This document shows positions 35,163-43,944 of a stretch of DNA of 64,000 bases, one piece after another; within the stretch, counting starts at the first letter, position 1, and each line of letters starts with the position of its first letter. The DNA comes from Candidatus Mcinerneyibacterium aminivorans. GTDB taxonomy: Bacteria; Macinerneyibacteriota; Macinerneyibacteria; Macinerneyibacteriales; Macinerneyibacteriaceae. A program made the translations under genes and the position numbers. The DNA lies in the NCBI GenBank assembly GCA_008086245.1, contig VSIX01000032.1, forward strand, positions 1 to 64,000, in the 5' to 3' direction. Below the pieces are notes generated by a model that saw only the letters and a program-made list of their open reading frames with translations, had not been told where the DNA came from and made no database searches.

Positions 35163-35975
35163 ATGATCTGGCAGAAGCTTATATTTAATATCATTTTATT
35201 AATCGCTATAGCCTATTTTTTGATAGGGCTGTTTTTTTACTTCATGCAGAAATCTTTTATTTACCATCCCGATGAAATGGATTTTGAAAGCTGTGAGGGG
35301 TTTGAGGATTATGAAAAGATAAATCATAATGGTACCAGATTCTACTTTAAAAAAACTTCCGGAGAAAATGTCCTTATTTATTATCACGGGAATGCAGGTT
35401 CTGCATGCAGCAGAAGTAACCTGAAACACTTTTTTGAGAACTGCACCTGCTCATTAATATTTGTTGAATATGCCGGGTATGCCGGTGATGAAAAAAAACC
35501 CTCAAAAAATCTAATTCTTGAGGATGTTAAAAATGTTAAAAATTTCCTAGAAAGCAGTAAATTTAAAAATGTGATTGTTTACGGACAGAGTATAGGTTCC
35601 GGTCCCGCAAGTTATCATGCTTCTCTTGGAGGTGTAGATTCGCTAATTCTTGTATCTCCCTTTTCAAGTTTGGAAGATGTGGCTCAATCAAAATTTAAAA
35701 TCTATCCCGTTTCACTGATACTGAAAGAAAATTATACCAATGTAAAATGGCTTTCAGAATTTAAGGGTCATTTAAAAATATTTCACGGTGATAGAGATTC
35801 AGTGGTAGATCATAAATTTTCAAAAAAGCTGTATGAGAATATTAATATAGAGAAAAAGGATTATGTTCTAATAGAGAACAGGGGGCATAACGATATATGG
35901 GATTCCGAAAAGTTTCAAAAGCTATTGAAAAGATTCATTATTAATAAATCAAAACAAATCGGAGGAGTTAAATGA
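35163..35975 (+). CDS. Alpha/beta hydrolase, membrane-anchored
   Basis: A 270-residue BEM46-like serine hydrolase. Residues 8-28 form a membrane helix. The oxyanion region is YYHGNAGSA, the nucleophile lies in YGQSIGSGPAS (GxSxG), the acid probably in FHGDRDSVVD, and the histidine in ENRGHNDIW. All three catalytic residues are present, unlike in the hydrolase at 42426. AATAGGAG precedes the ATG. It overlaps the next acetyltransferase gene by ATGA, so the two are co-translated. The substrate is unknown. Confidence 0.87.
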   Translation: MIWQKLIFNIILLIAIAYFLIGLFFYFMQKSFIYHPDEMDFESCEGFEDYEKINHNGTRFYFKKTSGENVLIYYHGNAGSACSRSNLKHFFENCTCSLIFVEYAGYAGDEKKPSKNLILEDVKNVKNFLESSKFKNVIVYGQSIGSGPASYHASLGGVDSLILVSPFSSLEDVAQSKFKIYPVSLILKENYTNVKWLSEFKGHLKIFHGDRDSVVDHKFSKKLYENINIEKKDYVLIENRGHNDIWDSEKFQKLLKRFIINKSKQIGGVK

Positions 35976-36460
35976 AGCTTTTTTTGAGAAAAGCGGATAA
36001 AAGCGATTATGAAGAACTCTGCAGGATAATCAAACAGGTTGATTTTCTGCATCATAGAAATTTGCCCAACATATTTGAGAATAATCCCGGTCCCGCCAGA
36101 ACCCCCGAATATCTTTTTTCGATTATCGATGGAGAAAAAAAGGAGATAATAGTTGCCGAAACGGATGAGAAAATACTGGGGTTGGTGATTATTGGCATAG
36201 AAACTTCTCCGGATTATTCGGTTCTGATTCCCAGAAAATACGTTCTGATAGATAATATAGCAGTTGATGATAATTACAGAAATAAAGGAGTAGGAACCGC
36301 TTTAATGAAAAAGGTACATAAATGGGCAAAGAGTAGAAATATAAATGAAATTGTTTTGAATGTATATGAGTTTAATGATGAGGCTATAGAATTTTATAAA
36401 AAGCTGGGCTATAGAACCAGAAGCAGAAGAATGGCTGTTAAATTAAATAAAATAAATTAA
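35972..36460 (+). CDS. GNAT acetyltransferase
   Basis: A 162-residue Gcn5-related N-acetyltransferase. The acetyl-CoA pyrophosphate loop is DDNYRNKGVGTALMKK (Q/RxxGxG/A pattern), preceded by VLIDNIAV (beta 4) and followed by EIVLNVYEFNDEAIEFYKKL. The acceptor is unknown. It is coupled by ATGA to the upstream hydrolase gene. Confidence 0.9.
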   Translation: MKLFLRKADKSDYEELCRIIKQVDFLHHRNLPNIFENNPGPARTPEYLFSIIDGEKKEIIVAETDEKILGLVIIGIETSPDYSVLIPRKYVLIDNIAVDDNYRNKGVGTALMKKVHKWAKSRNINEIVLNVYEFNDEAIEFYKKLGYRTRSRRMAVKLNKIN

Positions 36461-36577
36461 GATTAAATATGAATCTAAAATCATAAAATATTATTAATCT
36501 ATGAGGTATTCCATTATCTTCTTGATTGAACCCCCAATTTATTTTAAAATCTTGAGTGTGTTTATAGGGGAGTATTT

Positions 36578-37471
36578 ATGAGATCTGAAAAACAAATGTA
36601 CAAATTAATAAAAGATTTTGCAAGGAAGGATGACAGAATTAGAGGAATAGTGCTAAATGGTTCCAGGGCAAACCCTAATGTAGAAAGGGATCCATTTCAG
36701 GATTATGATATAGTATATCTGGTGACAGATATTGAACCTTTTAAAGATGAAAATTATATTATAAATCATTTTGGAGAGGTAATGCTCATGCAGAAACCTG
36801 AAGAAATCACATTAATACCTCCAGAAGGTGATGGAAGATATATTTATTTAATACAGTTTTATGATGGAAATAGAATTGATATGCAGTTCAGGCACATAGA
36901 TAAAGCAGAAAAAGTTGTTGAGGATAGCCTGACAGAGATTCTTCTGGATAAAGATGATTTTATCCCTGAAACCGGAGAACCCGATGAAAGTAGTTATTTT
37001 ATTCAGCAACCCACGGAAAAATACTACTGGGATTGCTGCAGCGAATTTTATTTCGGCATTGGCTCCCAAATACCTAAAACAATATGGAGAAAAGAGCTTC
37101 CGCTTTTAAAAAATTTGATATATATTGTTTTAAGAAAACCGTTAGTACAGATGTTAAAGTGGCACATTGGAAACAAATATAATTTTAAGGTTTCTGCTGG
37201 CAAGGGCTGGAAAAATTTAAAAAAATATTTGGAGCATGATTACTGGCAAAAATATAAAAAAACTTATTCGGATTATAAATACGACAACATCTGGAATTCA
37301 CTTTTTGTTTTTCATGAACTTTTTACTGAAATTGCAGCAAACTTAGCAGAGGAATTTGATTATAAATTTCCCCAAAAAGATGCTGAAAATTCAATTAAAT
37401 ATTTGCGGTATGTAAAAAAACTACCGGAGGACAGAAAAATTGGTGAATATAATTATCAAATTAATAAATAA
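36578..37471 (+). CDS. Aminoglycoside 6-adenylyltransferase-like protein
   Basis: A 297-residue nucleotidyltransferase of the ANT(6) family (AadE/AadK type), which transfers AMP to position 6 of streptomycin. The nucleotidyl-transfer motif is LNGSRANPN followed by FQDYDIVYLV, with the two metal-binding aspartates. Later segments IDMQFRH and the WWD-like YYWDCCSEFYF match the family. Length is right. TAGGGGAG precedes ATG 36578. The gene stands alone with native-like base composition, so it may be an ancestral chromosomal member, not a recently acquired resistance gene. Whether it inactivates a drug cannot be judged from sequence. Confidence 0.85.
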   Translation: MRSEKQMYKLIKDFARKDDRIRGIVLNGSRANPNVERDPFQDYDIVYLVTDIEPFKDENYIINHFGEVMLMQKPEEITLIPPEGDGRYIYLIQFYDGNRIDMQFRHIDKAEKVVEDSLTEILLDKDDFIPETGEPDESSYFIQQPTEKYYWDCCSEFYFGIGSQIPKTIWRKELPLLKNLIYIVLRKPLVQMLKWHIGNKYNFKVSAGKGWKNLKKYLEHDYWQKYKKTYSDYKYDNIWNSLFVFHELFTEIAANLAEEFDYKFPQKDAENSIKYLRYVKKLPEDRKIGEYNYQINK

Positions 37472-37785
37472 AAAATAAAAAAAGGTATTTGTTAAGTATT
37501 ATATTTTTGTATCAAATTAAAAATTTCTAAAGATGTATTTAACCTAAAATAAAGATTGAGACTAAGAAATTAAAAAAACAGCAGTTTATACATATTCCGA
37601 ATGCAGTGGGTTGAAATCAGTGAAATTCTGAAATCTTCTAATATTACCTTTAAATCTTTTTCACTGGAATTTTTTTATGTTATTAGCTATTTGCTAAAAA
37701 TTAATAAAGCAAATTATTTTATTTGAAACATTAACTGTATAAATATTGTCTATTTAGTAAATGGAAATATTTGGAAGGGGAATTT
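37472..37785. other. Intergenic region with family A copy 6
   Basis: Holds the most degenerate copy of repeat family A (37588-37640) and otherwise AT-rich spacer. The ribosome site GGAAGGGGA of the next gene lies at 37773-37781. Confidence 0.6.
37588..37640 (+). repeat. Dispersed palindromic repeat family A, copy 6
   Basis: TATACATATTCCGAATGCAG, then TGAAATCAGTGAAAT, then TCTGAAATCTTCTAA. The arms have diverged and pair poorly. Orientation is the same as in the other five copies. Confidence 0.6.
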
Positions 37786-38835
37786 ATGTTTAAAAAAATT
37801 ATAGTAATCTTTGTTTTCACAGCTTTACTGGCCGGATGTTCGGGTAAAAATACTAATCGATTGGGCAGACTGGAAGTAATCAAAAAGGTTGAATTTGAAG
37901 AACCGCTAACTCCCATGTCTACGGTTAAGAGCGGGAATAATTATATAGCTTTTGATGCAGTACAAAGAAGAATTGTTATTTTCAATAAAAATGGACAAAT
38001 TCTGTACAGCTATGAAAAGCACGGTAAAGGTCCCGGTGAATATTTAAGAGAGGAAGACCTATTTTTACTGGGAATTTATGAGAATAAACTATATGTTCTG
38101 GAATATGCCAGAAATAGAGTATTGATTTTTAATATTGAAAATAACAGTAAATTAGAATATTATGATGAATTCAGTATAAATGACGGACAGATAATAACCG
38201 GGGGAATATCTCCGGATGGAAAATTATATTTAAATGAAATGATAGGTGAGAAACTTTTTAGAAAATATGACAGGGATGGAAATTTTATTAACGGCCTTAT
38301 AGATAAAGAAAAGACTAATCTTGACCGGTTAAGTGCAGAAGAAATAAAACAACATTATGTTGACAATATATTTATCCCCCATTTTAGTGAAAATGGCTTT
38401 GTATTAACTGGAATTTTTAACAAGCATATTAAATTCTACAAAAAAAGCGGGGAAGATACAGAACTTCTAGAAGATACTATAATTAAACAGTATCAGGAAA
38501 AGGGATACAATTCAAAAACACAGCAATCAAAAAATCAACGTGAAGTTTATCTTGAAAATATTGGAATAGCAGGTTCAGGTATTTTAAAAGGAAGTTATTA
38601 TATGGGACTAGCCCCTTCAAACGAAAAAAATTCACTGCTTAACAAATATAATTTAAAAGGTGATTATATCGGTAGTTATTTGATAGAAAGCGATATTAAT
38701 ATGAAGATTGAAAATTTATTTTTGTTTGATAATGATGAGATTATTTTTACAAAAACAAAAAGAGAGAATAGAGATGATTCTTTTAAAAGAGAAACAGATT
38801 ATTTCTTTATAGCAAAGCTTGTAGAGAATAATTAG
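37786..38835 (+). CDS. Six-bladed beta-propeller lipoprotein
   Basis: A 349-residue lipoprotein with lipobox LLAGC (cysteine near residue 18). The body matches the 6-bladed beta-propeller family: FDAVQRRIVIFNKNGQILYS, then KHGKGPGEY, the diagnostic GPGEY loop, and repeated Y-x-x-D-R-x-G-N segments. It should lie on an outer surface or in the periplasm and bind ligands or polymers. The long frame from TTG 37771 reads through the ribosome site, so ATG 37786 is the start. The methyltransferase gene begins 11 bases after its stop. Confidence 0.83.
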   Translation: MFKKIIVIFVFTALLAGCSGKNTNRLGRLEVIKKVEFEEPLTPMSTVKSGNNYIAFDAVQRRIVIFNKNGQILYSYEKHGKGPGEYLREEDLFLLGIYENKLYVLEYARNRVLIFNIENNSKLEYYDEFSINDGQIITGGISPDGKLYLNEMIGEKLFRKYDRDGNFINGLIDKEKTNLDRLSAEEIKQHYVDNIFIPHFSENGFVLTGIFNKHIKFYKKSGEDTELLEDTIIKQYQEKGYNSKTQQSKNQREVYLENIGIAGSGILKGSYYMGLAPSNEKNSLLNKYNLKGDYIGSYLIESDINMKIENLFLFDNDEIIFTKTKRENRDDSFKRETDYFFIAKLVENN

Positions 38836-38846
38836 GACCAAAAATT

Positions 38847-39566
38847 ATGGATAAAATAATTCAAATGTTAAATAATATTCATATAAAAGAGGCCCTTGAT
38901 GTTGCAACGGGAAGGGGACAGTATATAAATTTTTTAAAAGAGAATCTGGGTAGTTTCGAAAAAATCATAGGACTTGATAATCATGAATATTCTCTGAAAA
39001 TGGCAAAGAAAAAATTTGAAGAAGATTCAAGGATAGAATTTATTGAAAAAGATTTATATAGACTGGATTCAGAAAAAAACAAATACGATCTTATCAGTAT
39101 ATCCAATTCCCTACATCATTTTGAAAAACCAAAGGAATGCTTAAGAAAGTTATTCTGCTTATTAAATGAAAATGGATATTTGATATTGAATGAGATGCAT
39201 AAAGACGGTGAACAAATGGAAAGTCAGAAAATACATATTAAGCTTCATCACTGGAGTGCCAGAATCGATAGGTATAATGGTATTTATCATGCAGAAACCT
39301 TTAACCATAAAAAGATCGATAATTTAACAAATTCATTGGGTTTAAAAGATAAAAAGGTGGTTAAATTTAAATATCCATATGATGAAGAAAATCAGGCAGA
39401 GATAAAAAAACATTTGAAAAAAATATTAAATAAAAAGATGGAGCAGATGAATAAAAATTGTAATATATATTTTGATTTAAAAAAAGAAAAAGATAAAATA
39501 ATAAAAAATTTAAATAAATATGGATTTGCTTCTGCCGGTATGACATTTATAATTGGCAGGAAATAG
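38847..39566 (+). CDS. Class I SAM-dependent methyltransferase
   Basis: A 239-residue methyltransferase of the Methyltransf_11 type. Motif I is LDVATGRGQYINF, the acidic strand-2 residue lies in IIGLDNHEYSL, and LISISNSLHHFEKPKECLRK marks the motif IV and post-motif region. The substrate is not apparent. It lies between the propeller lipoprotein and a small membrane protein and is probably co-transcribed with them. Confidence 0.85.
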   Translation: MDKIIQMLNNIHIKEALDVATGRGQYINFLKENLGSFEKIIGLDNHEYSLKMAKKKFEEDSRIEFIEKDLYRLDSEKNKYDLISISNSLHHFEKPKECLRKLFCLLNENGYLILNEMHKDGEQMESQKIHIKLHHWSARIDRYNGIYHAETFNHKKIDNLTNSLGLKDKKVVKFKYPYDEENQAEIKKHLKKILNKKMEQMNKNCNIYFDLKKEKDKIIKNLNKYGFASAGMTFIIGRK

Positions 39567-39603
39567 AGAAAAAAATATTAAATCATATAGGGAGTTTTTG
39601 TTT

Positions 39604-39783
39604 ATGCCAAAATTATTTGCAATATTAATACCAATTGGAACGATACTTATTACTACAGTTGTTGTAACATTATTAAATAGTAAGGAGAGTGATGAAGATA
39701 AAAAAACAAAATACTTTCCTGTAATTTTGTTTATAGGTGCTTTAATTTTGGGTATTATTTTATTTCTGATTAATAAATTTTAA
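39604..39783 (+). CDS. Small two-helix membrane protein
   Basis: 59 residues with membrane helices at about residues 5-23 and 37-56, separated by a charged loop (NSKESDEDKKTK). The long frame from 39553 overlaps the methyltransferase gene, but ATAGGGAG at 39588-39595 points to ATG 39604. The family is unknown. The helix-loop-helix pattern and the ribosome site support a real gene. Confidence 0.65.
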   Translation: MPKLFAILIPIGTILITTVVVTLLNSKESDEDKKTKYFPVILFIGALILGIILFLINKF

Positions 39784-39807
39784 ACAATAAGAGTAGATTA
39801 TTTTAAA

Positions 39808-40293
39808 ATGAAATATAGAAAACCGGAAAAGTCCGATATAGCAGGGTTGATAAGATTATCCAAAGAATTTTCGATTGAATCCAGGTGGGGACATCTTATT
39901 CCCGTGGGACAGATTTATAATATTGAAGAGGCAAGAGAAAACCTTTTTGGCAGTAATATTTATGAATGCCGGGTGGCAAAGAAAAAAGATAAACTCATTG
40001 GTTATATTGCTGTGAAAGAACATGAAAAAATCTATGAAGCTTCTATACTTGTTGACTCTGATTACAGAAAACAGGGTGTCGGGAAAAATCTAACGGATAA
40101 TATATTTAAAAGCATACCCCGGGATATAGAAGTAGAAGCATGGGTGGCAGATTTTAATGAAGCATCGATTAAAGCAACCCCCCAAATGGGATTTGAATTT
40201 AAAAAAAAGATATATGAAACTGAATACATCCCGGATAAGGAGTTTTATGTATACATTTATTCAAGATATGGCGATTACAAAAATCAGCTTTAA
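39808..40293 (+). CDS. GNAT acetyltransferase
   Basis: A 161-residue Gcn5-related N-acetyltransferase. The acetyl-CoA loop is SDYRKQGVGKNLTDN, after the beta-4 strand EASILVD. EAWVADFNEASIKATPQMGF is the usual C-terminal region. The ribosome site is weak. The acceptor is unknown. Confidence 0.86.
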   Translation: MKYRKPEKSDIAGLIRLSKEFSIESRWGHLIPVGQIYNIEEARENLFGSNIYECRVAKKKDKLIGYIAVKEHEKIYEASILVDSDYRKQGVGKNLTDNIFKSIPRDIEVEAWVADFNEASIKATPQMGFEFKKKIYETEYIPDKEFYVYIYSRYGDYKNQL

Positions 40294-40333
40294 TGGTTTA
40301 TATAAGTAGATAAAAAGGAATAACTACCAAAGC

Positions 40334-40675
40334 AGTCATCCTGAATTTAATTTCAGGATTACATTTTGTATGAGAAAATATTGGGAAGATGCTGAAACAA
40401 GTTCAGCATGACAGTAATAAGGATAGTCATCCTGAATTTATTTCAGGATCTCATTTTGTATGAGAAAATATTAAGAAGATGCTGAAACGAGTTCAGCATG
40501 ACAGTAAAAGGAAGTCATTCTGAGCTTGTCTCAGAATCTCCTATAGGAATAAAGAGAAATATTGTAGGAGATTCTGAAACAAGTATGTTTGAGAATATAA
40601 TATTGGGAAGATGCTGAAACAAGTTCAGCATGACATTATCAGGTAGTCGTTCTGAATTTATTTCAGGATCTACTG
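40334..40675 (+). repeat. Repeat family C array, upstream of GIY-YIG
   Basis: Several head-to-tail units of about 80 bases. A unit opens with GTCATCCTGAATTTATTTCA then GGATCTC (first hairpin), has a TTTTGTATGAGAAAATATT spacer, and closes with GATGCTGAAACGAGTTCAGC then ATGAC (second hairpin). The unit ends GTCATCCTGAA and TTCAGCATGAC are inverted repeats of each other with one mismatch. Later units vary in the centre, for example CTGAGCTTGTCTCAG, with compensating changes in the arms. The organisation resembles REPINs. Confidence 0.85.
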
Positions 40676-40705
40676 TGAATTATAACAAATGGAAAGGAAT
40701 TTATT

Positions 40706-40996
40706 ATGAATAAAAAGGGCTTTGTATATTTTCTTACCAATAGAAATAATAAAGTTTTATATATCGGAGTTACCAGCAATTTGAAAAAAAGAATCTATGA
40801 ACATAAGAATAAATTAATTGAAGGATTTACAAACAAATATAACTGTGAGAAACTGGTGTATTATGAAAAATATAATGATATAAATGAAGCAATTGAAAGA
40901 GAGAAGCAACTTAAAAATTGGCATAGAGATTGGAAGAATAATTTAGTTGAAAAAGAAAACAGTGAATGGAAAGATTTAAGTGAAGAGTTTTTGTAG
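40706..40996 (+). CDS. Stand-alone GIY-YIG nuclease
   Basis: A 96-residue single-domain GIY-YIG endonuclease of the URI/SLX1-like group. The motif appears as VYFLTNRNNKVLYIGVT (residues 7-23). It is followed by the catalytic arginine in NLKKRIYEH and the metal-binding glutamate in AIEREKQLKNW. No DNA-binding module is fused to it. GGAAAGGAAT precedes the ATG. The gene is the only one between two arrays of repeat family C that start within 40 bases of either end. That layout suggests it acts on the repeats, but this is inference. Confidence 0.92.
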   Translation: MNKKGFVYFLTNRNNKVLYIGVTSNLKKRIYEHKNKLIEGFTNKYNCEKLVYYEKYNDINEAIEREKQLKNWHRDWKNNLVEKENSEWKDLSEEFL

Positions 40997-41033
40997 ATAA
41001 TGAATCCTGAGATAAATCAGTGTCATAGTATGA

Positions 41034-41420
41034 AGTCATTTCGAACTTGTTTCGGAATCTCCTTATGTAAACAGCTTTGTATTAGGTAGATGTTGAAACA
41101 AGGTTTTAAAAGATATATTGTAAGAAGATATTGAAACAAGTTCAATATGACATGAGGTCAAAGTCATTCCGAATTTATTTCGGAATCTTATTTTGTATGA
41201 GAAAATATTAAGAAGATGCTGAAACGAGTTCAGCATGACAGTAAAAGGAAGTCATTCTGAGCTTGTCTCAGAATCTCCTGTAGAAATAAAGAGAAATATT
41301 GTAGAAGATGCTGAAACAAGTATGTTTGAGAATATAATATTGGGAAGATGCTGAAACAAGTTCAGCATGACAGTAATAAGGATAATCATCCTGAATTTAT
41401 TTCAGGGTCTATCTCACAAT
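41034..41420 (+). repeat. Repeat family C array, downstream of GIY-YIG
   Basis: Begins GTCATTTCGAACTTGTTTCG then GAATCTCC, continues through truncated and full units, and ends ATCCTGAATTTATTTCAGG. A block of about 200 bases, including CTGAGCTTGTCTCAGAATCT and the AAATATTGTAG(A/G)AG variant, is almost identical to the upstream array. The left and right arrays are therefore copies of one another and have the same orientation. Confidence 0.85.
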
Positions 41421-41632
41421 CTCCTCTTAAATAAAGAAAAATTTTGAAATAGATGCTTAAATGAACTGTAATATTTTCATATTTCAAAAAAATGAATAAT
41501 AAAAACGCCCGTAGGAATTTTTAATATACACAAACATCAATATCGAAAGTATAAATAAAAGCTTGCAAATACCGTTGCAATTATATAAAATAAAATATGA
41601 TTTAAATGAAACTAAAATAAAAATGGGGGAAA

Positions 41633-42316
41633 ATGTTTTATTTTTTTCTGGCAATACTGCCCGGGATTTTAATAATTGTATATTTTTATAAAAGAGATAG
41701 GCTTGAACCCGAGCCTAAATGGATGATTGTAAAAACCTTTTTCCTGGGAATTCTTGCTTCTTCAGCTGCTTTGTTTTTTAATAGTTTGTTTGGAGGGATA
41801 TTTCAAAATAATTTGTTGATTGGCGCAGTATTAATTGCTCCTATTGTCGAAGAATCGTGCAAATTTTATTCGGTTAAATATTTTAGATTTAAAGATAAAC
41901 ATTTTACCGAACCAATGGATGGAATAGTATATGGAGTGACTGTAGCTGTTGGTTTTGCTGTAATGGAAAATCTCAATTATGTGTACAGAGCCCTACAGGA
42001 AGGACATGTTTATTATACACTTATAATAAGAGGTTTTCTATCGGTACCGGCCCATGCGTTATTTGCAGTAATCTGGGGTTATGCACTGGGAATGTATAAA
42101 TTTGGGAAGAAAGATGAAAATTTTGTTAAAAATTCTCTTATTCAGGCAATGATATTCCACTCTGCTTTTAATGCAATTGCAGTTTTGGTAAATCCAATTT
42201 GGGATATTTTCTATCTTGCTCTTCTTTCAGTATACCTATGGTACATAGCGGATAAAGATATAAGAAGTGCAATAAAAAATTCTCCCTATCAAAATGATTT
42301 TGATGAAGAAAAGTAA
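41633..42316 (+). CDS. PrsW-family intramembrane metalloprotease
   Basis: A 227-residue polytopic membrane protein of the PrsW group. The key acidic pair lies in APIVEESCKF; further conserved polar residues are in EPMDGIVYG, MENLNYV, GFLSVPAHALFAVIWG and MIFHSAFNA, whose histidines would bind the metal inside the membrane. In Bacillus, PrsW cuts an anti-sigma factor. No sigma or anti-sigma gene is adjacent here, so the target is unknown. GGGGGA precedes ATG 41633. Confidence 0.9.
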   Translation: MFYFFLAILPGILIIVYFYKRDRLEPEPKWMIVKTFFLGILASSAALFFNSLFGGIFQNNLLIGAVLIAPIVEESCKFYSVKYFRFKDKHFTEPMDGIVYGVTVAVGFAVMENLNYVYRALQEGHVYYTLIIRGFLSVPAHALFAVIWGYALGMYKFGKKDENFVKNSLIQAMIFHSAFNAIAVLVNPIWDIFYLALLSVYLWYIADKDIRSAIKNSPYQNDFDEEK

Positions 42317-42425
42317 AAAGACAACATTTTAATTTTATTTATATATTAGTGATTAATTCTTTAATTTACAGATTTGTGATATTAAGATATTCTATTTATA
42401 TGGTTTTGTTATAGAAAGGATATGG

Positions 42426-43301
42426 ATGAAGAGGCTGAAATTAATATTAATAATTATAATTTTTGGTGCAATAATAATATTTTCCGCTGTTAATCTTTTA
42501 AACCAGAACAAACTTCCCGAATATAAATCTAAAGTTCAGTTTGCTGAAAATGCTGAAATGAATTTCGAAATAACCGGAGAGGGCAACCCGGTTTTGTTTA
42601 TTCACGGACTGGGAACTGATTCGGGAATCTGGAAAGAACAGATTGATAAAGTAAAGAAAAATTATAAAGTAATAACTGTTGATCTTTACGGGCACGGGGA
42701 AAGCGAAAATATCCCCAGAGATATTACAATAAAGCAAACTGCGGGAGAGATTTTGAATTTATTAATAGATAATGATATTGATGAAGTTGATATTGTGGCT
42801 CACGGGCTGGGTGGATTAATTGCGCTTGATATGAAAAATATCAATATCAATTTTGTTAAAAAATTAATTTTGCTGGATACGCCTGTAAAAAGAAGAAATT
42901 TAGCTTTTATGGATGATATTTATTTGAAGTATATTGAAAATAATTTTGAAAGGGCCATAGAAGAATATTTTAATGAAAAAAGTAGTGATGAAGAATTGAA
43001 GGATAAAATTAAAAGCAGGGCTCTAAAAACAAACAAATATACCTTTTATAATTATACAAAGAGCATGATTGAAAATGATTTTTTAAAGATTGCTAAAAAT
43101 TTTGACAATAAAAATATTTATCTATTTTATTCTAAGACATTTGTCGATGATAAAAAACATCTGGAATTTGTAAAAAAACAGCACGGGTTTAAAGATGTAG
43201 ATGATAACAACATATATTATTATCCCAATTCCGGTTTTTTTATGATGTTTAAGAAACCTGAAAAATTTCTGAAGGATATAGAAGATATTTTAAAAATCTA
43301 A
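42426..43301 (+). CDS. Alpha/beta-hydrolase fold, catalytic residues lost
   Basis: A 291-residue protein with an N-terminal membrane anchor (residues 5-22) and a normal alpha/beta-hydrolase core: VLFIHGLGTDSGIWKEQI (oxyanion region), VITVDLYGHGESE, then VDIVAHGLGGLIAL. The nucleophile elbow should read GHSLGG, but the serine position is glycine (G127, codon GGG). The usual GHFP-EKPEEF segment at the C-terminus is SGFFMMFKKPEKF, so the catalytic histidine is phenylalanine. Two of the three catalytic residues are missing while the frame is intact, so it is probably a non-enzymatic or re-purposed relative. AAAGGAT precedes the ATG. Confidence 0.85.
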   Translation: MKRLKLILIIIIFGAIIIFSAVNLLNQNKLPEYKSKVQFAENAEMNFEITGEGNPVLFIHGLGTDSGIWKEQIDKVKKNYKVITVDLYGHGESENIPRDITIKQTAGEILNLLIDNDIDEVDIVAHGLGGLIALDMKNININFVKKLILLDTPVKRRNLAFMDDIYLKYIENNFERAIEEYFNEKSSDEELKDKIKSRALKTNKYTFYNYTKSMIENDFLKIAKNFDNKNIYLFYSKTFVDDKKHLEFVKKQHGFKDVDDNNIYYYPNSGFFMMFKKPEKFLKDIEDILKI

Positions 43302-43944
43302 AATAAAGTCCAATTTTAATTAAGCCATATAATATATTTTTTCTACTGGTCTGTTCCTTACAGAATAAAAATATTTAATAGAAATTTGAAGCAGATATAT
43401 ATAATTAAATACAGATCTAGCTCTTAATTGTTATAAATTCACTGGTTTGTTGGCGGGGGTAATTTTACAATTAATGGTGATATGACGGCTGCTTCTTTAG
43501 CATTTGTTAAAAAAACAAATTCCTTTAAGGGATTTATTAATGTTCTTGGAATAATTGAAAAATATATCATAATTCATATCGAAGATAGTTCTGAATATTT
43601 TGGGAAAAAATATAATAAAAATTATAGTGAAGTGATTCTAGTCTGCAAAAAACACAAAACTTATAGAAATTATATCTTTCAAAAACATACTCTGGAGGAT
43701 ATTAAATAAAGACAATTAACAAATATTCATTATCCTGATTAAACATAAATCATAATAATATAAAAGAAATATATGAATAGTTATATATTGTCAATATAGA
43801 ATATATTAAATAAAAGGTAAATAAGCCATAATAAATCTTATAAATATTTTATTAGATAATATTATATCGATATAATTCTTTATATACTTGAAAAAGAAGA
43901 AAATGGTATAATATTATAATAGTAAGTATTATTTGGAAGGATAG
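43302..43944. other. Intergenic region with a possible gene remnant
   Basis: Apart from a doubtful short frame at 43482-43709 this is AT-rich DNA with no repeat I recognise. The lipoprotein gene that follows has GGAAGGAT as its ribosome-binding site. Confidence 0.5.
43482..43709 (+). other. Doubtful short frame, possible gene remnant
   Basis: 75 codons from an ATG with only a weak AATGGTGAT upstream. The frame is open for another ~15 codons before the ATG and reads HWFVGGGNFTINGDMTAASL, which looks like structured protein. The codon choice is protein-like and the glycine-rich start resembles a nucleotide- or cofactor-binding loop. It may be the tail of a decayed gene. No family is recognised. 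Confidence 0.35.

Noticed and set aside
40334-41420. CRISPR array
   Set aside because: Units are about 80 bases, contain two hairpins each and vary in sequence; there are no short exact repeats with unique spacers and no cas genes nearby.
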